Shown in pieces: positions 23,095 to 35,521 of a stretch of DNA of 64,000 nucleotides; the stretch's first letter is position 1, and each line of letters opens with the position of its first letter. The DNA is from Eucommia ulmoides (lineage: Eukaryota; Streptophyta; Magnoliopsida; Garryales; Eucommiaceae). A model generated the notes under the pieces. That model was not told the origin of the DNA, searched no databases, and saw nothing but the letters and a program-made list of their open reading frames with translations. The position numbers were made by a program, and so were the translations under genes. The stretch spans positions 43,903,429-43,967,428 of the forward strand of contig CM028328.1 of NCBI GenBank assembly GCA_016647705.1, written 5' to 3'.

Positions 23095-23845
23095 ATGGAT
23101 TAATTACACTTTCTAGCCAATTGTCTTAAACAAATTAAAGGCCTTAATTAGACTTTCCACCCAAAGGGTCATAAAGGCCTTAATTACACTTTTCACCCAA
23201 ACTAATAAACAAATTAAAAGAAAACATGGAACCAATTAATTAAACTTTTGAGTAAAGGGGCATAAATGGTTTAGTTACACTTTTCACCCAACTCATAAAC
23301 AAATTAAAAGAAAACAAGCACCAATTAATTACTTGTTTGAGAGAAGTGGCATAAATGGCTTAATTACACTTTTCACCCAAACTCATAAACAAATTAAAAG
23401 AAACATGCAACCAATTACACTTTAGAGAGAAGGGGCATAAATGACTTAATTACACTTTCCACCCAAACTCATAAAAAAAATTAAAAGAAAATAGGCACCA
23501 TTTAATTACACTTTTGAGTATTGGCGGCATACATAACTTTATTACATTTTCCACCCAAACTCATGAAAAAAAAAATAGACACCAATTAATTACACTCTTG
23601 AGAGAAGAGGGCATAAATAACTTAATTACACTTTCCACCCAATTCATAAACAAACAAAAAGAAAATAGGCACCAATTAATTACACTTTCGAGAGAAGGGG
23701 CATACATGACTTAATAACACTTTGAACCCAAACTCATAAAAAATTAAATGAAAATAGGCTCCAATTAATTGTATTTTTGAGAGAAAGAGCATAAACGACT
23801 TAATTACACTTTCCACCCAAACTCATAAACAAATTAAAAGAAAGC
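23095..23845. repeat. 89-bp minisatellite, about eight units
   Basis: The phrase TTAATTACACTTTTCACCCA followed by AACTCATAAACAAATTAAAA recurs at about 23181, 23272, 23361, 23447, 23539, 23623, 23712 and 23801, giving a spacing of 84-92 bases. Each unit also contains ACCAATTAATTACACTTT and GAGAGAAGGGGCATAAATG. Two shorter partial units precede it. The foldback element at 23844 is inserted in the last unit. Confidence 0.9.
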
Positions 23846-24848
23846 AAAATTACATTTTAAACCCTCTAGGTATTGACATTTTTCTAAATGGTCCCTCTTC
23901 GTTTGAGCGTTTCATTTTAAACCTTCTAAGTATAAGCACGTTTTTATTTGATACTTCCGTCAGAAATTCCATCCAAACTAACAAGATTTTGAGGGTAAAA
24001 CCGTCATTTTTCATTTTTTTCATTTTTTAATCATTTTTTTTATTATTCAACCCATGTCTCTCTCTCTCTCCCGCTCAAGACTCTCTCTCTCTTTCTCATT
24101 TTCTCTCTCTCTTTCTTCCTCTCTCTCTCTATTCCACCCTCTCCCCACTTGCCGGAACCACCCTTTGTTATGGGGGGGTGGTACCCCCTATTACGGGGGA
24201 GGAACCACCCCCTGTAATAGGGGGTAGAACTACCCCGGTAACAAACGGGGGTGAACTACCCCGAAACAAAGGACAGTTCCACCCACTGTTGAAGTGGTCA
24301 ATCACCCCTGTTTCGGGGGGTATTTTCACCCCCAAAATAGGTACCCCCATACAGTAGGGGGTGAAAACACCCCTTATTGAAGGGAGTATTTTCACCCCCT
24401 TTAATAGGGGGTGAACCTCCCCCTGTTTCAGGGGTATTTTTCCTTTATTCAACAGCGAGTGTTACTACCCCCTATTCGAGCCAGCGGGAAGAAGGAGGGT
24501 GGGAAATAGAGAAAAAAAGAGAAGGAAGAATAGAAAGAAAGAAAGGAAAGGAAGGAAGAAGAAGGAAGGGAGGGAGGGAGGAAGGAGGGTGGAGGAAGAA
24601 AGAGAGCAAGTTGAGCGGGAGAGAGAAAGAAATGTATGGTAAAAAAAGGAAAAAAATCATTAAAAAATAAGAAAAATATGTAAAATGACGATTTTGCCCT
24701 TCTATTTTGTTAGTTTTAATAGATTTTTTTACGGAAGTAGCAAATAAAAATGTGCTGATACCTAGATGGTTTAAATTGAAACGCTCAAATAGAATGGGGC
24801 CATTTAGAAAAATGTCAATACCTAGAGGGTTTAAAATGTAATTTTCCC
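23844..24848. mobile_element. 1-kb foldback / Mutator-like MITE
   Basis: Terminal inverted repeats of about 170 bp: the left arm begins GCAAAATTACATTTTAAACC and the right arm ends in its near-exact complement. Inside these a CT-rich left tract (24057-24145) pairs with a GA-rich right tract (24490-24640), so almost the whole element can fold on itself. The flanks TTAAAAGAAA (23834-23843) and TTAGAAGAAA (24849-24858) match at 9 of 10 bases, which fits the 9-10-bp duplication of Mutator-like elements. It is non-coding. Confidence 0.8.
24152..24478. repeat. Ladder of C-tract/loop/G-tract hairpins
   Basis: About ten short hairpins follow one another. Each is a C4-C6 tract (often ACCACCCC), a 6-9-base AT-rich loop such as TGTAATA, TTTAATA, TGTTTC or TTATTGAA, then a G4-G7 tract (often GGGGGTG). 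The repeat step is about 30 bases. It sits in the centre of the foldback element. Both strands carry many G4-G7 runs and could form G-quadruplexes as well as hairpins. Confidence 0.75.
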
Positions 24849-24859
24849 TTAGAAGAAAA

Positions 24860-26160
24860 GAGGTACCAATTTTAGGGGGCTTAAAGGTAATTGCCGCTGT
24901 GTGAGTGTGTGATGAGGGAAAGGCAAGTCCAATTCCTGCCATTTTCTTACATCATTAACCTCCCACCTATATTATATCTCTCTCCCTTAAAAGACAAGCA
25001 GACAAGTTGTTGACTCCTATTTTGAAGTAGGGCTGAAGATGTTCATATTAATGGCGAGAGAACAATGGTAAGAAATTAGAGAAAAACAATGTCGATTTTT
25101 TGTTGGTGCCAAAAGAGAGCTTGTTTGCGTACTTCATAGATGAGGGAGAACCCATCTCGAAGATTTTATGGTTGCGAAAAATATGGAGTAAGTAGATATT
25201 AATTTTTTTAAAGTCTGTTAACATTTTTTAATCGACAACTCTACAATCCAAAAAAAAAAAAACAAAAAACTGATTTTTCTCTTGGATGAAAAAGAACCAA
25301 ATTTTCTTTTTTTGAAGAACTAATGGAAAAAATTGTGGAATTGATTTGCATGAAAAAAGAAACTTTAACTGATTTTTAGAAAAGAAAAAAAAAAAAAAAA
25401 AACTTGAACCGTTTTTTGAAAAAAAAAATAATTTTCTAAAATTTGGTGGACACCAAATTGAATTGAGAATTTTCTGTTAGTATTTTACCAATTTATGGAA
25501 AAACTGAATTGGGAATGATGAGCTCTTAAAGTGATATATTGTGTTTTTATTGTAGAGGGGATGAGGTTGTGATTTTTTTATGTGGCATGATAAACCAATA
25601 TGTGATAGAGCAAACAAGTGATTCTAGGTTCAATTAGAAGGTTCAAATCACATCAGAAAAAAAGAAAAGTACATATGGGTTTGTTTGATCATGAGTTGGC
25701 TAGCTTTTATTTTTGCAATGTATTTTTATTTTAAGGAAATTTATTGACATTGTATAATATGTTATGTTGATTTTAATGCAACAGTATTGGCAATTGATTT
25801 TTATGCATGTTTGGAGTTTGGTTGAACTAGTTTTTGGAGTATGTTTGATTTAAAGTTTGGTTGAAGTTATATAAAACTGCACACATGTCAGCAGTAGGGG
25901 TTGAACTAGTTTTTGGAGTATTGGCAAAGTATTGGAAAATGAAAAATTCACACATTGAAGTTATATAAAAAATGCACACATTGCCAAATGGAAATCCTTG
26001 TATATACGAGGACCAAAAGTGTAGTTTGCCCAAGAACTTACACTTTCCATCCAATTGTCATTTATAATATAATGTGTAAGTGTAATGATTACACTTAAAC
26101 CTCAAATGGGGAGCAAGTGGTACTATAGTGTGGATGGGTTTATATTGACATCGGTTGGTT
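24860..26160. other. Intergenic, no gene recognised
   Basis: The stretch is AT-rich with A/T homopolymers. The phrase TTGAACTAGTTTTTGGAGTA occurs twice (25822 and 25900). A 32-codon frame near 25098-25200 (LLVPKESLFAYFIDEGEPIS) between possible splice sites might be a gene relic but matches no family I recognise. Confidence 0.5.
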
Positions 26161-26213
26161 TGAGTAGAGTATAGCCTTTAATATCCCAACAACCCACTAC
26201 AATGAAATGGTGC

Positions 26214-26222
26214 TATAAATAG
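26214..26222 (+). promoter_or_regulatory. Isolated TATA-box-like site
   Basis: CTATAAATAGC is a near-ideal plant TATA box. The following 240 bases are comparatively GC-balanced with several TAG and GT/AG signals, but no plus-strand ORF of note follows. An 82-codon minus-strand frame covers the same bases. It could be the promoter of a lost gene or of a non-coding RNA. Confidence 0.3.
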
Positions 26223-27040
26223 CAAGTCTTGAGTGAAGTTTTTACCATACTTGCTACAAATAGAAGGAGATAGTGGTTAGTATAGAAGTTCTTACTAGTA
26301 GGCCCTGTAATGAAGTTATCCTTCAACAAGTTCAAGGTACCTCTTTCTCTAGGGATTTTACCTAATGCCATTGTCTTTTGGTCTGGTGGGGTGGAGAAAT
26401 AAAGTCTTCTCCTATCAGCAGAAAGCATGCACGCTTGGAGTGTACGTCTATTGGCAAACAAATGTTTAATTTTTGTTTCTTTTTCTTTCGTTGTTGAGAA
26501 ATGTTCTTAAAGACTCAAACCCATTTTCCTTTCAGTTGTTGATTAGTTCTTATTCTTTATTTAATTATTTTTATTTTTTTATTTTTGGGAGAACAATGAA
26601 ATAACCTTATTTTTGCTTAAAAATAAAAAATAAATCGCCAATTACTATATGTTTATCCAGAATTCCTCAATGACTCTGTTTCGCTTCTTTTAGTTCAAAA
26701 ACTTTAATTGTCAAGCATCTTCTTGTCGGTTATTGAAAAATACTCAGTCTTGACGAAATATTATGTGACTTATGTCTAAACCATGCAATAAATAAAACAT
26801 AACAATGGTTGCTACAGGGAAAGCACCCTTCGTAGAATTAAGTGACACAGAGGTCAATTTGAACGAGTATGAAGAAACTAGACTCGACCACCGGGAGGTG
26901 GAGGAGGTTATGAACGAGGACACAACGAACGCACCAGACTCAAATCATGGGTTGGGTAAACTGTCCGACATTCAAATTATTTTTAAGATGTTTTCGTCAC
27001 TCGAACCTACGAAAATATTTTACTATAACTATGGAAATGC

Positions 27041-28938
27041 TGTAATGACTCGATTTCCTAGGACTGCCATGCGGTTCCTCCCCTTGGAGAATTAAAACTA
27101 AAATCGAATGACCAATATTTCATTTCATAAATCTAAAAATTTTACAATGCGATGGCAACAATTATAATTTGTTCATTTATCGAATCAATTTTACAACATT
27201 AAATAATAAATACAGCTATTACAAATTAAATAGAAATTCAAATAAAATTCATGGTGTAGTTCCATTCTCATCAGCCCTGCAATCAAAACTGTGGAGTCGG
27301 CTTCATAGAATTTTTAACCCCTTTAATATGTGTATATAATCAAACCCCCAAATAAACATATAAACGTGTATCTCACATAATTTTCATATAATACGTATTC
27401 ATAAATATTTCATGAAGAACAACAATTATAATAGTAATAGCATAAACCACACCATACAATGAGAGATTAAATACATTTATTAAAGGAGTTAGAAATTCTA
27501 CCTGAAATCCACAATTAATCAACTAAAATTATTTTTCTTTTGTGACCTGCTCTTCCTCGCCTGCTTCTTCTCCCTCTGTTGGTGTGATTTTCTAACCCCA
27601 AATCCCAAGTACCAATTATCTCTCTCTCTCTTAATCGATTAACTGATACACACACACATATGTATATATATATATATACATTTGTGTGTGTGTGTGTGTG
27701 TGTGTGTCTGGTTGGTTTTTTTCCTTCTCTAACAAGGAAACAAACCCATCCACAGATATTTATTTATTTATTTATTTATACAAATATCCTTTTTAAAATG
27801 AAGAAAATATTAATTATACTCTAAAACTCTTAAAAGTATATTTTAAATAACGCAATAATCCCAAAATCTTTAAAAGTCAATTTAAAATTGTCATTTAACC
27901 CCAAAAATTATCAAATATTATTTAAACCACAAATTTGCAAAACAATCCCAAAAATAGTAAACTTATATAAAATAATATTTTCGAAATATAAATTTTCGTG
28001 ATATTATAATTTTCTGGGTATTACAATCTACCCTCCTTAAATAAATTTCATCCTCAAAATTTTGCCTTTAAAATAGTTCAAAATTAAATAGTCTTATTAA
28101 TTTCATTCTAACATATTATGTTTCTAAATATTTCCGTTGCGCACTCTGATTATAATAACAATATGATAATAAATCCCAATTGTTTTTTTTTTTTTAATCT
28201 TTAGTTGTTTTTTACAAGCTCGCAAAAATATCATCACAGACTTTCAATGGAAGTAAATAAACAATTGTTGTTTAATAAATGCAAAAATAATTTAATTCTA
28301 TAGTTTATATGGCATAAATTACTAGCGAAACATTACAACTACTGATATCAAATTGTTCTAGCACATGGATATGTATCAAAATGAGTTCAATATTCACGTG
28401 CATGTATTTAAAAATTTCACAACTAAATATGAAAATTATGCGGACGACCTTACGTCAAAATCATGATAATGCTGAACTATACATATATTCATATTACAAC
28501 ACAAATTATTTCAATTGTCAAGTATTCAAATAATCACAACAATCATACCACACTTCAACCTTACCTAATGTTAGTAGTTGACCAATCTCTACCTCAATTT
28601 CTTGACAAAATATTTTATTAGTGTACTGTCTCATAATATAAAAATAAGTTATGAATCAAGTACTTTATCAAAAATCATTTTTTTAAAATAAAGTCACGTA
28701 GTAGTGTAAAAAATCCCAGATATATCATCATAATAGAAAACTGAATTTAAATCAACTGATCAACTCACTTGTATATAGTAAAATACTATACTTCCTTACT
28801 AGTCATAGAATCGTTTTACTTCACGTTCGAGAGTTATCATATCAATTACCTGTAGGACTTACCCTCCTGACAAGTCTTACCACAACATATCGATACTCAA
28901 TTCTATATTCAACTTCTCCTATCAAATCAACAACAACA

Positions 28939-28973
<35 letters not shown>

Positions 28974-31514
28974 ATTCATTTGCAGGACCAACCCTTCTGA
29001 CTGGCTGAACAATATATTCATAATCAATTCCATATTCAACTCCACCATATTATATCATCAATATTATATTCATTCCCACCATATTAATAATCAATGTTAT
29101 ATTTGACTCCACTATATTAATAGTCAACAATAACAGCAACGACGACGACGACGACAATAACTACAATAATAACAACCACCCCTGCAGGACTTGCCCTCAT
29201 GTGAGGTCTAACAACATATTCAACTCCACCATATTATATTGCAAATTCCATATTCAACTCCACCATATTATAATAAATATCATATTCGAATCCACCATAT
29301 TATAATAAATACCATATTCGACTCCACCATATTAATAGTCAACTACAATAATAACAATAACAAGAACAACAATAACAATATCAACCACTTGCAGCACTTG
29401 CCCTTCTGACAGGTCTAACAACATGTTCATAATCAATTCCATATTCAACTTCATCACATTATATCGTCAATACCATATTCAACTCCACCATATTAATAAT
29501 AAATACCATACTCAACTCCATCATATTGATAGTCAACAACACGTGGTAAAAATTACCATATCATATCGATAATCATTGTCATAACAACAATATATATCAA
29601 CTACCTGCAGAACTTTCCTCTTGACAGGTCGCAACACAAGGTTCTATAGGACATACCCTCTTGTAAGGACCAACCGCATCTCATAGGACATGTCATTCTG
29701 ATGAGATAACTATGGCATAGTAGGAAAATAAAAACAATTTTTCACCTTTAAAATTTTTCTTGATCCATTTAATATTATAAAACTGTCTATTTTCATCAAC
29801 ACTTTTTTTTTTTCAAGTTAATACAAAAATATAATTTGATGATTTATATAGAAAACAATAAACACATTTTACACCAATAACCCTATGTCCACAACTAGCA
29901 TGACACTTCCTAAGTCAAAACTTATCAATACAACAAATAGAAAGTTATCAATTTATGTATAATATATCTAATTTTCATCACATAAATAAGTCTCAAGGCA
30001 AATAGATGGACTATACATACATATAAACAGGTTTTAAACATAAACCTTGTTAATTAATTTATTTATTCCTTGGGATGTTAAAGATTATTGTGTAATTGGA
30101 ATGCGATAGTCGATTTCTATCTTTATAGGGTTCTTATGCTGCTATATTATAATCAATTGATGCTTGATTCCTAATTTTGGGGTCATCTAATTCCAGAACA
30201 CACAGATGCAGTTCAAAAAAATTATGATCTAATTATTATTGGTGGTACCTTTTCTTGTTTCTCCTTAAATTCTATATCTTAACAAATATGTGTATGTCAT
30301 CCAGAAAAACTGATACAAAAAAAGTTTCGTATCATTTTTTTTTTTTGAATTAATGAGTTATATAAAATTATTATTTTTAAGTATTACTTCACTTATTATG
30401 AGTAATGGCTACCATAATTCAAGTCTAGGGTGGTCGTAACCTACGCTCTGATAGCACTTTGTAATTAAAGCTCAAATCGAACAATCAATATTTCATTTCT
30501 TAAATCTGAGAATTTTTACAATGTGATGACGCCTATTATAATTTATCGATTTATCGAATCAATTTTACAACTGTAAATAATAAATACAACTATTACAAAT
30601 TAAATAGAAATTCAAATAAAATTCCTAACACAGTTCCATTTTCATCGGCTCTGCAATCAAAATTGTGGGTTTGTGAGCCAACACTCAAAAGAATTCTTAA
30701 CTTATTGAATACGTGTATCTAATCATAACTCCTAAATAAATACATAAATGTGTATCTCACATAATTTCCACATAATACATACTCATAAATATTTCATGAA
30801 GAACAACAATTATAACAATAATAGCATAAACCACACAATATAAGGCAAAATTAAATACATATATGAAAAGAGTTAGAAATTCTACCTGAAATCCACAATT
30901 AATCAACTGAAATTATTTTTCTTTTGTAATCTGCTCTTTCTCGCCTACTTCTCCTTCCTCTATTAGTGTGATTTTCTAACCCCAATTCCCAAATACCAAT
31001 TTTCTCTCTATCTCTTGATCGATTAACACACACACACACACGTATAACACATGTATATATATAATAATAAAATAATATATAATAATTATATTAATTACTT
31101 ATTATTTCTTTTTCCTTTAAATCCCTCTACATTGTCGTGAGATTCCACTTACTTTCCCAACATCACGCACACATACACATGTGTGTGTGTTTGTGTGTGG
31201 TTGGTTTGTTTCCTTCTCTAAGAAGGAAACAAACCCATCCACATATATTTATTTATTTATACAAATATCTCTCTTAAAATAAAAAAAAATAAAAATATTA
31301 ATTATGCCCTAAAACTCTTAAAAGTATATTTTAAATAATACAATAATCCCAAAATTTTTAAAAGTCAATTTAAAATTATCGTTTAACCCCAAAAATTATC
31401 AAATATTATTTATACCATAAATTTGCAAAACAATCCCCAAAAAAAGTAAACTTATATAAAATAATATTTTCAAAATATAAATTTTTAGGGTATTATAATT
31501 TTCTGGGTATTACA
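27041..31514 (-). mobile_element. Non-autonomous Ty3-gypsy LTR retrotransposon
   Basis: Two direct LTRs: 27041-28025 and 30460-31514. In element orientation (minus) the LTR starts TGTAATACCCAGAAAATTAT. The 5' LTR is the right-hand one. Next to it, after 3 bases, lies TGCTATCAGAGC (30445-30456), a one-base variant of the initiator-Met tRNA primer-binding site. A polypurine tract AAGGAGGGTAGAT (28026-28038) abuts the left LTR. The target duplication is AATGC (27036-27040) / AATGT (31515-31519). The right LTR lacks about 45 bases near its end. The internal 2.4 kb has no gag or pol, only repeats, so mobility would need a helper. Confidence 0.85.
28849..29710. repeat. Tandem repeats inside the gypsy element
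   Basis: A phrase like CCTGCAGGACTTGCCCTTCT followed by GACAGGTCTAACAACAT recurs near 28849, 28980, 29181, 29390, 29600, 29643 and 29675. Between these are repeats of ATATTCAACTCCACCATATT and runs of CAA/CAATAA. The larger step is about 130-210 bases. The sequence is non-coding and replaces the gag-pol region. Confidence 0.7.
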
Positions 31515-31812
31515 AATGTTGTCAGCTTCTGGGTACGCAATAGCTACCAAAAACGAGTCAAAGAGAAAAATGTCATAAGTCGTAAGTGGTTGTGTGCTTA
31601 AGCTGGCTACAGAAAGATCGGACTACAACTAGGTATTGAATGTGGTTCCTATCTATGGGTCTAGTACGATCCGAAGGTAAAGAGGTTTTTGGTTTCAAAA
31701 TTTAATAGACACCATAATCACGATGTTGGAAACCAAATCCTCTTTTGCCGATGAAAGATATATTGCGGATTTTGTGGGTAATTGTCTTAACATCTCTATT
31801 TACTTATTTTAG

Positions 31813-31924
<112 letters not shown>

Positions 31925-32210
31925 GTTGAGCATAAAAGTGCACCCCTGAAGGTTTACTATAATATTGTTGATCCTATCAATACGTATTTGAATATTGATT
32001 ATACTCAGGCGATGGATAATCGGGATAAACATTATTATAGGAACAAGTGGGTTTGGGAAATTGTAAGGACATTGTTGGATAAAAAGAGTAGGGTTTTCAC
32101 ATATAGTACATGGATATGGATTGGGTTGCAATTTTAAAAAATTAGATTGTTTTAATTTCTCAATCAGAGTGCCTAATCCCCTTAATTCAGCATCCATTGT
32201 CCCTAATCTA

Positions 32211-32213
<3 letters not shown>

Positions 32214-32249
<36 letters not shown>
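32214..32249. repeat. 36-base poly(T) tract
   Basis: An uninterrupted T run marks the edge between the FAR1-side DNA and the leader repeats of the next LTR element. It could be the tail of a minus-strand retroposon. No coding sequence is attached. Confidence 0.8.
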
Positions 32250-32253
<4 letters not shown>

Positions 32254-32284
32254 AAAGCAAACAATAAAAGTTGTATTGACAAGA

Positions 32285-32510
32285 AATTAAGAGGCCCAAC
32301 CTTCCAGTAAAACAAGAAATAAAAATAAAAGTAAAAAAGAGAAGATGGCTCACCCTTTCTGTAAAATAATAATAATAATTAAAAAAAAACGGCTCAGCTT
32401 ACTGTCAAACAAAAAAGAAAAAATAAAATAAAGAAAATGAGGCTTAACCTTCCTGTCCAACAAAAACGAAATAAAATAAAGAGGAGGAGGCTTAGCCTTC
32501 CTAAAAAAAA
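32285..32510. repeat. About 50-bp degenerate repeats in the LTR-element leader
   Basis: Five units begin with GGCC/GGCT-CAACCTTCCTGT-like phrases (about 32291, 32347, 32391, 32442 and 32489), each followed by an A-rich stretch. They lie just downstream, in element orientation, of the degenerate primer-binding site at about 32555-32575. Confidence 0.6.
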
Positions 32511-33904
32511 CTAGTACAAGATTTAAATTAACGTGGATTTAAAAGTTCTTCCATCGCCATCCTGGGCAATAGCGCCAAACATTTATTGACAGAAACTTCT
32601 TGTGTCTGGTTTTAAATTTACCCCCAAGTGCATGAATTAGTTGTTGCAAAGATTAATGGTAGCGAGGTCGATCCCACGAAGATTGCTATCGGAGTGAAAA
32701 TAGTTAATCTGTCCAAGTTGATTTAATTGTAATATAGTTCAATATGATTTTGTTTGGTTTCTCAAAATAAATAAAAATGATATTAAATCAAAATTAAAAA
32801 AGAAATAAAATAATAAATTAAAATAGGAAACCAGGTTAAGAATTGTGGGTTTTGTATTTTGGGCATCATGTCGTTTTCAAGTTTTTTCTTTAACTTGGAT
32901 TTGTGTAAACAAGCATTCCCAACTTTAAGCTGAAACTACTCAGAAATATTGGAGTAATTATTCTTAAGCATGATATATTTTCGATATTTAATTCTTACAT
33001 TACTCTAATCTAGGGTGAATTAAAATTGAGGTATAAACCATCGAGTTTACTAATCAACCTTTGTGAATACTATTATATGACAATGATATTTAGACCTTAA
33101 GTACTAAATCCAATGAAGCAATTGAATTTAGAATCAAAATTTGGCAAGAACCTTTTAAAAATAAATCCAATTTCAAGAACAATATTCGTTGTTACACAAT
33201 TCTTTATACAAATCTAAAACTAAATTAAAAATAGAATATTACATAAATTCAACAGTACAATACCACAATCCTAACCTGATTGGAGAAAGTTAGTCGTTCA
33301 TCATTGTCTAAAGCGGTATTGTCCTAGAAACAATTCTCAAAACACCCTTTTATAATTTGGACCCCTAAGAATTCAATCTTCATTGCCTCCAAAATAAAAA
33401 TAAAATAAAAGAAGAACAAATAGAAATATTTACAAAGATTGTGAAAATAGTTTTCAAAATTGTTCTAAGAATGGTATCTGTGGTCTCAAACAAGTTAATC
33501 TATTTATAAAACTCAAAAATGAAGTTTGAGGGGTGCAAAATGGCCATAATCAGATGCAAGAGGTGGTGAAAATGACACTTGGGTCAAAGTTGGGGGACTA
33601 CACGCAGCCAAGTGGACTAACCACTTAGCCACCAGTATTGCGCGCGGCTGCTAGAAGGCGAAAGTTAAGCCAAAGGCTCGGCGCCACCAAGATGTTGGCC
33701 TGGCTTGCTCGATTCAGTGAGCCACCTACTGTTCTGGCTTCTTCGTCTTTTGTTCGGCTTGCCGTGGTTTACTCGTTTTTATCCGTTTAGCTCCAACTAA
33801 CGCTATTTCATTCATTTTTAAAAAACCTACTGTACGACGTAGCGTTTATTACAGGCTCGCATATTGACTACTCGCAAGTGTACGAGGTCCAATTTTAATA
33901 TAGT

Positions 33905-35515
33905 TGATAGGTGTGATCTACCTACGTATTTTCAAACCGAATTAAGTTAGATTTGGAGCGTTGATATAGTATTTTATTTATGTTTTAATCAGTTTTTATA
34001 CTTTTTATATAAATTAAGCGTGTGGGGCAAAAAGATAGGAAACTGAAGCGAAAACGATGAGATCGAACCAAAAGAAGTCGAAGTTACGGTGGATAAACAA
34101 GCTCGAAGCAAAATTGTAAAATGGGCCTACCGCCTAGGCGTCCAGACCACCGCCGTGGCGGTGAAGAAGCTGAGAAAGACAAATGGCTACTAACAGCCTA
34201 CCGCCTAGGCGAAAATCCAGTAGAAACTTTTCCACGTCCACCATTAACTTTATCACCGTAGTGGTCACCAAACCGACCTACCCTTCGCCTCGGCAGAGAC
34301 CCTCTGCATAGCCTAGATATTTTTAGGATATTTTTTGGGATATTTTGTTTATAAATACCCTTCTCCTTCTCCCTCCTTTGATCCCTCCAGTGATTTGGGC
34401 ACCTTAAGCCATATTTAGGCTAGGGTTTAGGAGTTTTAGAGGTGGAGCTCACATCCCGAAGTGGAGAAGACGGTGAATCGATCGTTGAGTGTTCTTAGTG
34501 GTTTATCTTCGGACGAGGCTAAGTTCTTCGATTATTTTTCCCTATTTCTTTATCTTAGAATCATATGAGCATGCTTTGCTTGTTATTTCATTGTAAATAC
34601 AGCTATGGCCATAGCCAAACATGGATTGTAGTAGGGATTAATACTATATTTATAAATACGTTGTTTGGATGATTTCGGTGTTTTGTTTGTGATTGTTCTT
34701 CGTAGTTTGATTGTATTTATCGTATTGTTTGTTTATCAGACTTAGTTAGATAAATGGAGAATACGAGGTTGTGACAAACCCTAGATTCGGATTAGGGTAA
34801 ACAAACGCCATGATTCTATTTCCCGGTCAGGGTTTGAATCGTGGACAATCGATGACATTGGGACAAGACTCACGTGACCTAGGGTCGTTAAGACGTTAAG
34901 GGAAACTTCTTCGTTGACACAAAGTCGCATTGTATCCCTCATATTACACTCGAGAGAGGTGGCGAGAGAGTTTTAGAATAGAGATTGTCGATAGGGTAAA
35001 TACAACGCACAATCTAATGACCCGGTCGGGAGTTGGATTGTGTGCAATCAATGACGCTAGGTGAGACTCACTTGACCTAGGGTCATAAAGACATTGAGGG
35101 GAACTTCTTCGTTGACTCGAAGTCATGTATTCCCCCGTTTTACACTCGAGAGAGGTGGCGGTAGAGTTTACATACCGAGATTGTTAAATAGGTGGAACAC
35201 CGTAAATGTGAGTAAATCAAAATCGAACACGTATTTGTAAACACGTTAATCCTTAGGAAATTCTTGACCCTAAAACATATTAGTATACTAATGTAGTTAA
35301 TTTAGGTTATATTAGTATTAGTTTAATTAATTAAATACATTTGTTTTTAGCCTAGATAAAGTTAGGTCACCACAAACGCGACATTCGATAGTAACAACAC
35401 CAATCCCTATGGATACGATAACTTGATCTTAACGATCACACTATATTAAAATTTTGACCTCGTACACTTGCGAGAAGTCAGATACGCCAAGGGTGCGAAT
35501 CCTCCGCCTGTACCA
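33905..35515 (+). repeat. LTR a of the three-LTR element
   Basis: It is 1611 bp, starts TGATAGGTG and ends TACCA. It is an inverted copy of the LTR at 35522-37133, differing by roughly 10% by eye. The centre of the palindrome is at 35518/35519. Confidence 0.85.
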
Positions 35516-35521
35516 AAAACT

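Larger units (their letters stand above)
26805..31601 (+). pseudogene. FAR1-type DNA-binding domain gene fragment, split by an LTR element
   Basis: The exon starts MVATGKAPFVELSDTEVNLN and is acidic up to residue 60. It then enters a FAR1 domain (MFSSLEPTKIFYYNYGN). The reading frame is cut at 27040 by a Ty3-gypsy element. Skipping the element and one copy of the target duplication, the frame continues at 31515 as VVSFWVRNSYQKRVKEKNV and ISRKWLCA, then meets TAA at about 31599, after which AGYRKIGLQ continues in frame. FAR1 domains come from Mutator-like transposases and also serve as transcription factors in light signalling. The catalytic MULE domain is not found, so whether this was a transposon or a FAR1-related host gene is open. 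Confidence 0.65.

Noticed and set aside
24168..24452. 94-codon minus-strand frame rich in Gly and Pro
   Set aside because: It runs exactly over the hairpin ladder of a non-coding foldback element; the open frame follows from the repeat composition.
24377..24942. Lys/Arg/Glu-rich and Phe/Leu-rich frames
   Set aside because: They are readings of a GA-rich/CT-rich arm of the foldback element on either strand.
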